Positions 1-8,029 of a stretch of 64,000 nt of DNA are shown piece by piece. The translations under genes were made by a program, and so were the position numbers. The stretch is taken from assembly GCF_052057775.1 (NCBI RefSeq), contig NZ_CP195121.1, forward strand, positions 2,356,001 through 2,420,000, given 5' to 3'. Source of the stretch: Methanococcoides sp052057775. Its GTDB lineage: Archaea > Halobacteriota > Methanosarcinia > Methanosarcinales > Methanosarcinaceae. The notes under the pieces are model-generated. The model worked only from the letters and a program-made list of their open reading frames with translations, ran no database searches and was not told the origin of the DNA. Every line of letters begins with the position of its first letter. Position 1 is the first letter of the stretch.

Positions 1-3
1 GGT

Positions 4-420
4 TCACTGAGGACCTCTGCTTCCAATCATAGACTCTATGGACTGGAGACGCTGTCCTATCTGAGAGAGTGATCCATTCAGGCGTTCAACGACCTTGCCA
101 AGCTCTTCTTTGCGCCTGTTAAGGAGTTCCTTTGCTTCAGCCGGGGATTTCTCTGCACTGACCCCTGCACCAAGACCAACAACGATCTTTTCGACATTAG
201 AAACATTTGCATGTATAAATGTCCCGCCCCCCAGTGGAAGCATTGTATTGATGCTGCCTGAAACTGCGTCAAGTTCATCAATAGTTGCTATGGCACGTGT
301 GCAATCCTCGAGAGATAGCTGAACCATTCCCATCTGCTGGCGGATGGATTCTGCCTGCTGATGGAGCTCACGGTGCTGAACTGCGAGATTTCTCACATCC
401 TGCTCACTTATTTCTGACAT
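4..420 (-). CDS. pfdA: Prefoldin alpha subunit
   Basis: Subunit of the archaeal hexameric chaperone prefoldin (two alpha, four beta), which holds unfolded proteins for the thermosome. The 138-residue product is almost all predicted coiled coil, with an N-terminal helix (about 1-45), a central Gly-rich hairpin segment (about 60-85, LPLGGGTF) and a C-terminal helix, the order and length expected for the alpha subunit. A GTG at 429 overlaps the L18Ae stop, but the ATG at 420 has TGAGG just upstream and gives the usual N-terminus MSE. It is the last gene seen of a leftward translation operon. In related archaea ftsY often follows; that would lie outside the window. Confidence 0.93.
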   Translation of the reverse strand: MSEISEQDVRNLAVQHRELHQQAESIRQQMGMVQLSLEDCTRAIATIDELDAVSGSINTMLPLGGGTFIHANVSNVEKIVVGLGAGVSAEKSPAEAKELLNRRKEELGKVVERLNGSLSQIGQRLQSIESMIGSRGPQ

Positions 421-425
421 GTGCC

Positions 426-602
426 TCACGCCTCTGCGACACTCTCGATCTTGATCAATGACCTGTTGAGACCATGTTTACTGCCGAAGATAGAGTACGT
501 CTTTTCGCGGGCGTTCTTCTCGTTCTGGCTCTCAATGGTCTTTGTGAACTTTTCCCAAGAAAGACCTGCTTTGAATGTGCCTTTGACAACATAATTCTGC
601 AT
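426..602 (-). CDS. rpl18a: Large ribosomal subunit protein L18Ae (LX)
   Basis: Small ribosomal protein of the archaeal 50S subunit, found between eIF6 and prefoldin alpha in many euryarchaea. Translation from the ATG at 602 gives 58 residues starting MQNYVVKGTF and ending ESVAEA, with the family motif region NAREKTYSIFGSKHGL near residues 30-45. AGGTGATT lies a few bases upstream of the start. The TGA stop overlaps the GTG at 427-429 before the prefoldin gene, so the two genes are tightly coupled. Confidence 0.92.
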   Translation of the reverse strand: MQNYVVKGTFKAGLSWEKFTKTIESQNEKNAREKTYSIFGSKHGLNRSLIKIESVAEA

Positions 603-647
603 ACGGAATCACCTGTTTTATAATATTTATTTAAGACAATAATATGA

Positions 648-1301
648 TCAATCTAAGAACAGGGCATCCTCGATCCTGCCCAGTTCATGGCCAGTCGTAT
701 TGGAGCCTGCTACATAACCCTTTGAGTTGGCCAGTAATCCTGAACCTACTGCCTGTGAACCATAATTTGTGGTTCCCACATCTACCGGAAGGTCGAACAC
801 TTCTTCAAGATGGGCAAGTTCTTCCTGTGTCACCATAGGGTGAACCAGAAGACCTTTGTTAGTAGCTACTCCGGACATTCCGACAGTGCCGAGACCGGCG
901 ATCGTGCCTCTGTGAACATCAACACCAAGAACCCTTGATATGATCTCCATTGACCTGTCACTGACCTCCGGATGCACGAGTGCAGCCGTATCATTTGCCA
1001 GGATCACGTTTCCAGTGGCTGTGAGCCTGTCTGGAAGCACTTCCACAGGGACGTCAACATCTTTAAGATCGTTGACACTGGCATCCCTGGATAGTAAAAA
1101 ACCATTAGAGTTGCCCCTGGAAAGAGAACCTACAACAGTACTACCATTGATCAATGTAGAGACCACCTTTACATCAAGTAGCTCTGCAAGCAGATCAACA
1201 ACCTTCTTAGTTGTACCGATAGGAACAACTGCCACATCTTCAGTGCATGTGGCAAAAACCCCTAATACGGGATTGTCATAAATGTTCACTGTTCTGATCA
1301 T
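648..1301 (-). CDS. eif6: Translation initiation factor 6 (aIF6)
   Basis: Ribosome anti-association factor that binds the large subunit and takes part in its maturation. The 217-residue length is normal for archaeal aIF6, and the internal pentameric repeat (pentein) pattern is visible, with recurring segments such as NSNGFLLS, NDTAALVHPEVS and NKGLLVHPMVT, and GSGLLANSKGYVAG at the end. It sits between L31e and L18Ae, the conserved archaeal order, and is read in the same leftward direction. Confidence 0.96.
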   Translation of the reverse strand: MIRTVNIYDNPVLGVFATCTEDVAVVPIGTTKKVVDLLAELLDVKVVSTLINGSTVVGSLSRGNSNGFLLSRDASVNDLKDVDVPVEVLPDRLTATGNVILANDTAALVHPEVSDRSMEIISRVLGVDVHRGTIAGLGTVGMSGVATNKGLLVHPMVTQEELAHLEEVFDLPVDVGTTNYGSQAVGSGLLANSKGYVAGSNTTGHELGRIEDALFLD

Positions 1302-1350
1302 TATTGTCCTTACGCTTTTGTTGAATAATATCCATCAATAGAAAGAAGTA

Positions 1351-1617
1351 TCAGGCAAGTTCTGCCTGAACTTCACCATCGTCGAACTTAGCTGCACGAA
1401 TGCGTATTGAGGATGGTGGCTTCTGAGAACCTCTTTCCCAAACCTTCTGGTTGATGGAAGCATCGATCTTGATCTGTGAAGGCTCTGCCTTCATGTGTCT
1501 TATCAGGAATTTCCTGACAAGTGAAACTGCCCTGTTGGAACGTTTCCACCTTGGTGCAAGCTTTGCCTCACGAAGTGGAATAGTGTATATCTGTTCCTTT
1601 ACCGCGTCTTCTGCCAT
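1351..1617 (-). CDS. rpl31e: Large ribosomal subunit protein L31e
   Basis: Ribosomal protein near the polypeptide exit tunnel. The 88-residue product has the family core YTIPLREAKLAP, followed by a basic helix (WKRSNRAVSLVRKFL) and the segment VWERGSQKPPSSIRIRA. In-frame GTG and ATG codons lie at 1626 and 1623, but the ATG at 1617 has GGTGA at the correct distance and is the better start. The stop of L39e is 10 bases upstream, so the pair is co-transcribed. Confidence 0.95.
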   Translation of the reverse strand: MAEDAVKEQIYTIPLREAKLAPRWKRSNRAVSLVRKFLIRHMKAEPSQIKIDASINQKVWERGSQKPPSSIRIRAAKFDDGEVQAELA

Positions 1618-1627
1618 TGTCATCACC

Positions 1628-1783
1628 TTACTTTACATCTAAACTATTTCTTCTCCAGTGTCTTCTCTTAGGGTGGCTAACAACTTGTCTGTTAGTCTTT
1701 ATGATAACCCAGGTTGGAACACGCTGGTTCTGGTTATGCGCCTTTGCCAACCTAATTTTCTGTCCTTTTGTATTGTGGCTCAC
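1628..1783 (-). CDS. rpl39e: Large ribosomal subunit protein L39e
   Basis: 51-residue, strongly basic ribosomal protein lining the exit tunnel. It starts at a GTG (1783) preceded by AGGTGA with seven-base spacing; the protein begins MSHNTKGQKIRLAKAHNQNQ and carries the family signature QRVPTWVIIKTNR and VVSHPKRRHWRR. It is first in the L39e-L31e-eIF6-L18Ae-prefoldin operon. It is easily missed because of its length and GTG start. Confidence 0.95.
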   Translation of the reverse strand: MSHNTKGQKIRLAKAHNQNQRVPTWVIIKTNRQVVSHPKRRHWRRNSLDVK

Positions 1784-1834
1784 TTATCTCACCTGTGATT
1801 TGATTAATTGTAACGCCAATCTAAAAGATTTGCG

Positions 1835-1860
1835 TCTATAAATCGATTATCCTATAAATT
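1835..1860 (-). promoter_or_regulatory. Candidate promoter of the L39e-L31e-eIF6 operon
   Basis: Two A/T-rich TATA-like elements on the minus strand (ATTTATAG at 1835-1842 and AATTTATAG at 1852-1860) lie about 55-75 bases upstream of the L39e start. They are the only good TATA candidates in the 1784-1929 gap. Confidence 0.45.
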
Positions 1861-1929
1861 ATTAATCTATATACGACCAATTCCTGCCTTCAAACACTGA
1901 TACACAATGAATTGCCTGATCCGGGTTCA

Positions 1930-2523
1930 TCAGATACGCCCGACAACCCTCGACTGAACATGTTCCGGAAAGATCTCAAGTACTTTTTCATCACCATGTT
2001 GCTGCCTTATCAGTTCACGAAGCTCGGTCTCATAGTCCGCTTTTGCAATGCTGTCACTTTGACCTTCCTCGATGATCAAATACCGGCTCACCAGCATATT
2101 CACAGCACTTCTGCCATACCCCTGAAGAGGGCAGACATACTTTACACCAAACCGATCCTCTATGCTCCGAACCTCTGCATCAGTAAGCCTTGGAACACGA
2201 TCATCACGCCTGATACCATCTGCAATCAAAGAGACGTCCTCTTCTTTTGCAAGGGTCTCGACCACAGTCCGGTGTATGTAATTGATAGCATTTCTTGGAT
2301 ATCCATCTTCTATGATGATATCCAGAGCCGATTCCAATATACCTTTATCAAGTTCCAGTACCCTGTGGGAATAACCCAGCTCATCTGCAGCAACCTTTGC
2401 AATTTCACCAACCGGAAGGACCGAGAAACTGCAGGTCACAAGTTCGACATCAAAGAAAGGGTCAAGCAGTATTGCAGACAATGAACTGTCTTTTCCTCCA
2501 CTGAACAGTACCTGAGCTTTCAT
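1930..2523 (-). CDS. PP-loop ATPase family protein (ATP pyrophosphatase type)
   Basis: Has the N-type PP-loop signature SGGKDSS near residue 10, which binds ATP and adenylates a substrate in tRNA-thiolating, NAD-synthetase and similar enzymes. The 197-residue protein is a stand-alone PP-loop domain; later conserved segments include IADGIRRDDRVPRLTD (about 102-117). Archaeal relatives are annotated only as predicted tRNA-modification or alpha-hydrolase proteins, so the substrate is unknown. A GTG at 2529 overlaps the upstream PDCD5 stop; the ATG at 2523 is chosen because the PP-loop strand begins right after it. It is linked to PDCD5 and S19e, which suggests a role in translation or RNA modification (inference). 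Confidence 0.8.
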   Translation of the reverse strand: MKAQVLFSGGKDSSLSAILLDPFFDVELVTCSFSVLPVGEIAKVAADELGYSHRVLELDKGILESALDIIIEDGYPRNAINYIHRTVVETLAKEEDVSLIADGIRRDDRVPRLTDAEVRSIEDRFGVKYVCPLQGYGRSAVNMLVSRYLIIEEGQSDSIAKADYETELRELIRQQHGDEKVLEIFPEHVQSRVVGRI

Positions 2524-2525
2524 GT

Positions 2526-2882
2526 TCACATACGTGTGATGGTAGGTTCACGTTTTTTAGGCTGCATCTGTGAAAGAAGCAATTTGAGCCTTTCATCATC
2601 TATCCGGGACTGCAGGCGACCACTCTGGGCTAGCATCACAAGCTGGGATTCAAGCTGTTCAGCCAGTTCCTTACGTGATAATTTCAGGCGAGTAAGCCTC
2701 TCACGTGCCTCAGGGGTCATGATCTGACGAAGGATCGCCTGTACCTGTGCTTCCCTCTCAGCCTGTGCCTGTTCCTGCTGAAATGCAACCTGGGCATCAT
2801 TATCCATCTGAGATGCAGCAGCTTGCTGTTGTTGCATTTCAGCAAGTCTCTTCCTACGAATAGCTTCAAGATCGTCCACCAT
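2526..2882 (-). CDS. PDCD5 (TFAR19) family DNA-binding protein
   Basis: 118-residue, helix-rich archaeal member of the PDCD5 family. It starts with the typical MVDDLEAIRRKRLAEMQQ, followed by a long Gln/Ala-rich helix and the conserved core ILRQIMTPEARERLTRLKLSR (about 50-70), and ends in a basic tail. Archaeal homologues bind double-stranded DNA in vitro; the cellular role is not settled. It lies between S19e and the PP-loop gene, the usual archaeal neighbourhood. Confidence 0.93.
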   Translation of the reverse strand: MVDDLEAIRRKRLAEMQQQQAAASQMDNDAQVAFQQEQAQAEREAQVQAILRQIMTPEARERLTRLKLSRKELAEQLESQLVMLAQSGRLQSRIDDERLKLLLSQMQPKKREPTITRM

Positions 2883-2988
2883 TACTTCATCACTTCCTTT
2901 CCGATTTTGATCATAAATGGCCCCGCGGAACCATTACAAGGCAAATGTTATGTATCTGAGCAGGGAGATCGACTCCCTTAAAACTCAA

Positions 2989-3438
2989 TTAGTACTTTGC
3001 AAGTTCTGGAATGGTCTCGACAAGCTCGTTCTTGACCTCAACTGCTGTGTTGTCAAGAAGTGACTGGCCTGCAGGGGCAATTACCCTTCCGCTCTTCAAT
3101 GCGCGTACAAAGCCTGCTTTTTCGAGCTGCTGGACTACTTCCCTTGCAATGGATCCGCTTCCCTTTACCTTCTTGGATGGGTTTGCTCCCCTGTCCTTCT
3201 TACCACCGTAGACGGACCTGAGCCTCTGGACACCAATTGGACCATCCATGTAGATTGTCCTCATGATAGCGGCACAGCGGGTGTACCACCATTCGCTATC
3301 AATAGGTGGCATTTCCTTGTGAACACCTGTTTTAACGTGAGCTGCCCATTCTGGAGCATTGATCTGATCGTTCTCTTTTAACTTCTCTGCCAACTTTGCA
3401 ATAATATCTGCAGCAGGAACATCGTATGCTGTAGTCAT
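2989..3438 (-). CDS. rps19e: Small ribosomal subunit protein S19e
   Basis: 149-residue protein of the 30S subunit, required in eukaryotes for 18S rRNA maturation. The core WWYTRCAAIMRTIYMDGPIGV (about 49-69) and YGGKKDRGANPSK are family hallmarks. The ATG at 3438 is preceded by a near-perfect AAGGAGGA ribosome-binding site, so in-frame codons further upstream are rejected. It heads the S19e-PDCD5-PP-loop group. Confidence 0.96.
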   Translation of the reverse strand: MTTAYDVPAADIIAKLAEKLKENDQINAPEWAAHVKTGVHKEMPPIDSEWWYTRCAAIMRTIYMDGPIGVQRLRSVYGGKKDRGANPSKKVKGSGSIAREVVQQLEKAGFVRALKSGRVIAPAGQSLLDNTAVEVKNELVETIPELAKY

Positions 3439-3642
3439 TTTATCCTCCTTGGAATGAAATGTATTGATTGGATTTTTGTTTGTATTTGATTTAGTCGATA
3501 AACTTGCCGCCAGCAAGTATAATTATCTACCATAATTTGTGCATGGAAATAGGGTTGTAATTTATCGGTTAGTATATACGTGTTTCGGCAGTCCCGTATA
3601 TCCAACCCTACTCATACAATATAATGTGTGATCAACAGGACA

Positions 3643-4914
3643 TTATTTCCTGAAAGTCTGCTCCCTGCCAGGCCCTACGGATACATAGTCAATAGGTACA
3701 CCCATCAATTCTTCGAGCCTTTCTACATAATTGCGGGCAAGTTCAGGAACATCTGCATAGCTCTTGACATCAGTAAGATCATCAGACCAACCCTGCATGT
3801 CTTCATAGATAGGCTTGCATCTTGCAAGATCGGAAGTATCGATCGGCGGATACTCAAGTCGTTCCCCGTCAAGATCATAGGCCACACAGATCCTGATCGT
3901 TTCAAGACCTGTCAGTACATCAAGTTTTGTCAATGCGACACTTGTATAGCCATTAAGGAAAATCGCCTTCTTCAAAAGTGGGAGATCGAACCAGCCACAT
4001 CTTCTGGACCTGCCTGTAGTGGTACCGAACTCATGGCCCACATCATGAAGATGCGTTCCTGCCTCATCATCAAGCTCTGTTGGAAGAGGACCTTCCCCTA
4101 CCCTGGTAATATAAGCTTTGACAATACCCAGAACCTCATCCACCTTCGTAGGACCAACACCAAGATTTGCACATGCTGAACCTGCGATAGTGCTCGAGGA
4201 TGTAACAAATTTCTGAGTGCCGTGAATAACATCAAGATGTGTACCCTGTGCACCCTCAGCCATCACATTCTTTCCATCCTCAATGGCTTTGTTGATCTCA
4301 TAGGATACATCAGTAATATAAGGTGCCAGCCTCTGACCAAGTTTGAGGTACTTATCAATAAGTTCCTTATCGGTCACAATAGAAGGATCTCCGCCAAGCT
4401 CCATTATAGCTGCCTCTTTGGAAGATGTTAGCGATGAAAGCCTGCTCATAAGTCTCTCGGAATCTACCAGATCGCCCATGCGGATCTCATCCCTTGCGAT
4501 CTTGTCCATATACGCAAAAGCAATACCTCTCTTGGTAGTACCGATCTTCTCCTCACGGGATGATTCACGAAGACCATCCATCTCAATATGGTATGGCATA
4601 ATGATACTGGTCTTAGCATCGATCCCAAGCTTATCGGAGTGGACTTCCACACCACCTTCTGCAAGCATATCGATCTCCTCTGCCAGAACCACAGGGTTCA
4701 GTACAGTACCAGGACCGATCAGGACCCTTGAATCGAGCAAGAACCCGGAAGGTATCAAATGGAGCTTATAGACATCTTCACCAACTGTTACCGTATGGCC
4801 GGCGTTGTCGCCACCCTGAAACCTGACGACAAGATCGTAGTCTTTTGAAAGCAGATCCACGATCTTTCCTTTTCCTTCATCACCAAACTGTGACCCTGTC
4901 AGAATAGTAAACAT
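3643..4914 (-). CDS. purA: Adenylosuccinate synthetase
   Basis: Joins IMP and aspartate with GTP to form adenylosuccinate, the first committed step to AMP. The 423-residue protein has the N-terminal P-loop-like GSQFGDEGKGKIVDLL, the GDNAGHTV substrate loop near residue 36, ISTLD-like and TGRSRRCGWFD segments, and the C-terminal KLDVLTGLETIRIC region. Full length. No ribosome-binding site precedes the ATG; a TATA box centred about 27 bases upstream (4938-4947) suggests a leaderless mRNA. It is followed on the same strand by nothing closely coupled. Confidence 0.97.
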   Translation of the reverse strand: MFTILTGSQFGDEGKGKIVDLLSKDYDLVVRFQGGDNAGHTVTVGEDVYKLHLIPSGFLLDSRVLIGPGTVLNPVVLAEEIDMLAEGGVEVHSDKLGIDAKTSIIMPYHIEMDGLRESSREEKIGTTKRGIAFAYMDKIARDEIRMGDLVDSERLMSRLSSLTSSKEAAIMELGGDPSIVTDKELIDKYLKLGQRLAPYITDVSYEINKAIEDGKNVMAEGAQGTHLDVIHGTQKFVTSSSTIAGSACANLGVGPTKVDEVLGIVKAYITRVGEGPLPTELDDEAGTHLHDVGHEFGTTTGRSRRCGWFDLPLLKKAIFLNGYTSVALTKLDVLTGLETIRICVAYDLDGERLEYPPIDTSDLARCKPIYEDMQGWSDDLTDVKSYADVPELARNYVERLEELMGVPIDYVSVGPGREQTFRK

Positions 4915-4937
4915 AGAGGGTGGAATTGCAGTTTATA

Positions 4938-4947
4938 CATATAAAGG
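4938..4947 (-). promoter_or_regulatory. TATA box of purA, probable leaderless transcript
   Basis: CCTTTATATG on the minus strand lies about 24-33 bases before the purA ATG at 4914. Archaeal transcription usually begins about 25 bases downstream of the TATA box, which would place the start at or next to the ATG, agreeing with the missing ribosome-binding site. Confidence 0.55.
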
Positions 4948-5168
4948 ATTTGGCAAAATCCAATAGATTATAAAAGAACAGAAAATGGAAAACATTAATA
5001 ATCGTTACCATCCAGCATCAATCAGAAAGTAGTTTAGTTAATTGTAATAGCAAACTAAACTTTGAACCGGAATGTAAAAGTGCTACCTTTTTATAGTTCA
5101 GAAATGATAGATAATAAAGGAGATCATTCCCGGGGAGTTATGAGGGGAATCATTGGGGAGATAATATT

Positions 5169-5822
5169 TTGAACATACACAGTTCTGCAAAGATATATGG
5201 ATCCAGTACTGTCGGAACCAATTCAGTGTTGCTTGAGGACGTGAAGATCGGATATCCAGAAAACGGGATACTAACCGGAATACTTGAAAGTGGGAAAGAA
5301 ATAGAAGAAGCTGATTTCCAGGGATGCGAGATCGGACCCGGAGCTTTCATAAGACCGAATTCTACTGTTTTCAGTAATGTCAAAATAGGCAGCAATTTCA
5401 GGACAGGACACAACTGCATGATACGCGAGAACACCACCATCGGAGATAATGTCCTGATAGGAACCAATGTGATCATCGATGGGAATGTAACCATTGGAAA
5501 CAATGTCAGCATTCAGGGCAATGTCTACATCCCAACTCACGTGACGATCGAAGACAATGTCTTCATCGGACCGTGTGCAGTACTTGCAAACGACAAATAT
5601 CCGATACGCAAAGAGTACAGACCTGAAGGACCCGTTATTCGAAGAGGAGCATCCATCGGTGCAAATGCCACCATACTTCCGGGAGTTGAGATAGGGGAAG
5701 GCGCTTTCGTGGCAGGAGGTGCACTGGTTACAAAAGATGTCCCGCCATGGAAACTTGCAGTGGGTTGTCCCGCAAAGATACACGAACTGCCAGAGGAAAT
5801 GCATTCACTTAACAGGATCTGA
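5169..5822 (+). CDS. Left-handed beta-helix N-acetyltransferase (WlbB/WbpD-like)
   Basis: 217-residue acyltransferase built of hexapeptide repeats ([LIV]G..): IGDNVLIGTNVIIDGNVTIG and VTIEDNVFIGPCAVLAND are typical. The closest known families acetylate the 3-amino group of UDP-GlcNAc3NA (WlbB, WbpD). Translation appears to start at a TTG (5169) with GGGGAG eight bases upstream. It is directly followed by an aminotransferase and a Gfo/Idh oxidoreductase, the other two enzymes expected for a 2,3-diacetamido uronic acid, so the gene trio defines the pathway better than this sequence alone. Confidence 0.82.
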   Translation: MNIHSSAKIYGSSTVGTNSVLLEDVKIGYPENGILTGILESGKEIEEADFQGCEIGPGAFIRPNSTVFSNVKIGSNFRTGHNCMIRENTTIGDNVLIGTNVIIDGNVTIGNNVSIQGNVYIPTHVTIEDNVFIGPCAVLANDKYPIRKEYRPEGPVIRRGASIGANATILPGVEIGEGAFVAGGALVTKDVPPWKLAVGCPAKIHELPEEMHSLNRI

Positions 5823-5863
5823 TAGATCAATTACTAAAGAAGTAATAGCACAGGAGCAAGACA

Positions 5864-6940
5864 ATGATCCCGATAGCAAAGCCTGACATTGGAAATGAAG
5901 AGATAGATGCAGTATCGGAAGTGCTCGCATCAGGAATCATAGCAGAAGGTGAAAGGGTTGGAGAATTCGAATCTGCTTTCGCTGATTATATTGGTGCAGA
6001 ACATGCGATCGCTGTGAACTCCGGCACAGCCGCCCTCCATACAGCATTGCTGGCACATGGAATCGGAAAAGGCGATGAAGTCATCACAACATCATTCAGC
6101 TTTATAGCAACTGCTAACAGCATTGCTTACACAGGTGCAAAACCAGTGTTCGTTGATATAGAAGCTGAGACATTTAACATTGATGTCGATCTGATAGAAA
6201 ACAGCATAACCAGAGATACAAAGGCATTGATGCCGGTGCATCTCTACGGCCACCCTGCCGAAATGAAGGCAATAAATGAAATTGCAGATGACCATGACCT
6301 CGTAATTATTGAAGATGCATGCCAGGCCCATGGGGCAACTTACAATGGTCAGAAAGTGGGATCTTTCGGAACCGGAGCATTCAGTTTTTACCCTACAAAG
6401 AACATGACCACCAGCGAGGGCGGGATCATTACCACCAATGACAGTGAGATCGCAAGAAAAGCAAGGATGATACGTGCACACGGATCACAGGAACGCTACC
6501 TCCATGAAATGATAGGATATAATTTCAGGATGACAGATATTGCAGCTGCGATCGGGCTGGTTCAGCTTAAAAAGCTCGAGGGATACAACAATGCACGTAA
6601 GAGGAATGCATCAAAGCTATCTGAAAGACTCAAAGACATACCCGGGGTCACAGTCCCGGTGATAAGGAAAGGGTGTGATCACGTGTTCCACCAATATACC
6701 ATAAGGGTCAAAAACCGCGATGAGGTAGTTGCCTGTTTAAAACAAAGCGGAATTGGGACCGGTGTGTATTACCCGATACCGATACATATGCAGCCAACAT
6801 ATATCGAAGCAAGGTACAACTGTGATCTGCCGGTCTGCGAAAAAGCTGCTAAGGAAGTAATCTCATTACCTGTACACCCCGGTGTTTCAGAGCAGGATAT
6901 TGAGCAAATAATTGAAAATGTAATTGCGGGAGTAAAATAA
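5864..6940 (+). CDS. DegT/DnrJ/EryC1/StrS-family aminotransferase (WlbC/WbpE-like)
   Basis: PLP-dependent sugar aminotransferase. The 358-residue protein has the nucleotide-sugar aminotransferase fold: NSGTAALHTAL (about 52-62), the PLP-stacking IEDACQAHGA near 149-158, and the Schiff-base lysine K179 in FYPTKNMTTSEGG. With its neighbours it probably converts UDP-3-keto-GlcNAcA to the 3-amino sugar using glutamate. It starts 41 bases after the acetyltransferase and ends one base before the oxidoreductase start, indicating one transcript. Confidence 0.9.
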   Translation: MIPIAKPDIGNEEIDAVSEVLASGIIAEGERVGEFESAFADYIGAEHAIAVNSGTAALHTALLAHGIGKGDEVITTSFSFIATANSIAYTGAKPVFVDIEAETFNIDVDLIENSITRDTKALMPVHLYGHPAEMKAINEIADDHDLVIIEDACQAHGATYNGQKVGSFGTGAFSFYPTKNMTTSEGGIITTNDSEIARKARMIRAHGSQERYLHEMIGYNFRMTDIAAAIGLVQLKKLEGYNNARKRNASKLSERLKDIPGVTVPVIRKGCDHVFHQYTIRVKNRDEVVACLKQSGIGTGVYYPIPIHMQPTYIEARYNCDLPVCEKAAKEVISLPVHPGVSEQDIEQIIENVIAGVK

Positions 6941-6941
6941 A

Positions 6942-7877
6942 ATGTTGCGCGTAGGAGTAATCGGTATCGGTGCAATGGGGCAGCACCATGTCAGGATCTA
7001 CAGTGAAATGGAAGGAGTTGACCTTGTAGGGATCTCTGATGTTGACAGGTACAGGGTCGAAGAAATGGCCGAGAAATATGGTGTAAAGGCCTTTACCGAC
7101 CACAAAGAGCTTTTAAAAGAGAATCTCGATGCAGTAAGTATTGTTGTTCCGACAACACTCCATAAAGATGTGACATTGGATGCTATAGATGCAGATACCA
7201 ATGTACTTGTGGAAAAACCGATTGCTGATACTCTTGAAAATGCGGACATGATGATAGAAGCTGCCGATAAGGCCGGTGTTATCCTTATGGTCGGGCAGAT
7301 AGAGAGGTTCAATCCTGCAACAACAAAGATGAAAGAAATAATAGATAGCGGACTTCTTGGGAAGATCGTATCTATTTCAACAAAAAGGGTTGGCCCTTAC
7401 AATCCAAGGATAAGGGATGTGGGGATCATCCTCGATCTCGGAGTTCACGATATCGATGCCATAGCATACCTCTACGGCAGTGATGCATCAGAGGTCTATA
7501 CTATTGCAGGAAAGGACATTCACTCCAAAGAAGATCATGCATCCATGATGCTCAGATTTGGTGAAGAGCAGGCAGGTGTTGTAAATATTAACTGGCTGAC
7601 TCCGCACAAAGTGAGAAAAATGGAGGTCATCGGAGTGGAAGGTGTTGGCTATCTGGACTATGTAGACCAGACTGTAACGATCCACGATGAAAAATGGATA
7701 AGAGATGCAAAAGTCGAGAAAGCTGAACCACTTCAAAAAGAGCTTGAGCACTTCATCACCTGTATCAGGGAAGGAAAGACACCACTGGAATCAGGTGTTG
7801 ATGGAAAGCATGCATTGAAAGTTGCACTCGCAGCTATAGAATCTTACAACACTGACAGTATTATCAAGATAGACTGA
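6942..7877 (+). CDS. Gfo/Idh/MocA-family dehydrogenase (WlbA/WbpB-like)
   Basis: NAD(P)-dependent sugar oxidoreductase with the Rossmann motif GVIGIGAMGQHH at 5-16, the family EKP motif (VEKPIADT, about 88-95) and a C-terminal beta-sheet substrate domain containing HDIDAIAYLYG. In the known pathway WlbA oxidises C3 of UDP-GlcNAcA before transamination. The three adjacent enzymes match UDP-GlcNAc3NAcA synthesis, a sugar found in archaeal N-glycans and bacterial O-antigens. The UDP-GlcNAc 6-dehydrogenase needed first is not adjacent; a candidate lies at 58676-60106. Confidence 0.88.
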   Translation: MLRVGVIGIGAMGQHHVRIYSEMEGVDLVGISDVDRYRVEEMAEKYGVKAFTDHKELLKENLDAVSIVVPTTLHKDVTLDAIDADTNVLVEKPIADTLENADMMIEAADKAGVILMVGQIERFNPATTKMKEIIDSGLLGKIVSISTKRVGPYNPRIRDVGIILDLGVHDIDAIAYLYGSDASEVYTIAGKDIHSKEDHASMMLRFGEEQAGVVNINWLTPHKVRKMEVIGVEGVGYLDYVDQTVTIHDEKWIRDAKVEKAEPLQKELEHFITCIREGKTPLESGVDGKHALKVALAAIESYNTDSIIKID

Positions 7878-8029
7878 CCTGTTTCCGGATCATTCTCATC
7901 ATTTCCTCCTATTTTTGATTGTTATCGCATATTTCCTGTTGATAGAACTCCTTTCCTCGAAGTGGACAAAGGGAATACTCGTAAAATACTCAAAAAAGAA
8001 ACATCATCTGAAATAAAATATGACAGAGA

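Noticed and set aside
7878..8029. Gap between the sugar-oxidoreductase and surface-protein genes searched for a terminator or small gene
   Set aside because: Only A/T-rich sequence and no convincing hairpin or frame.
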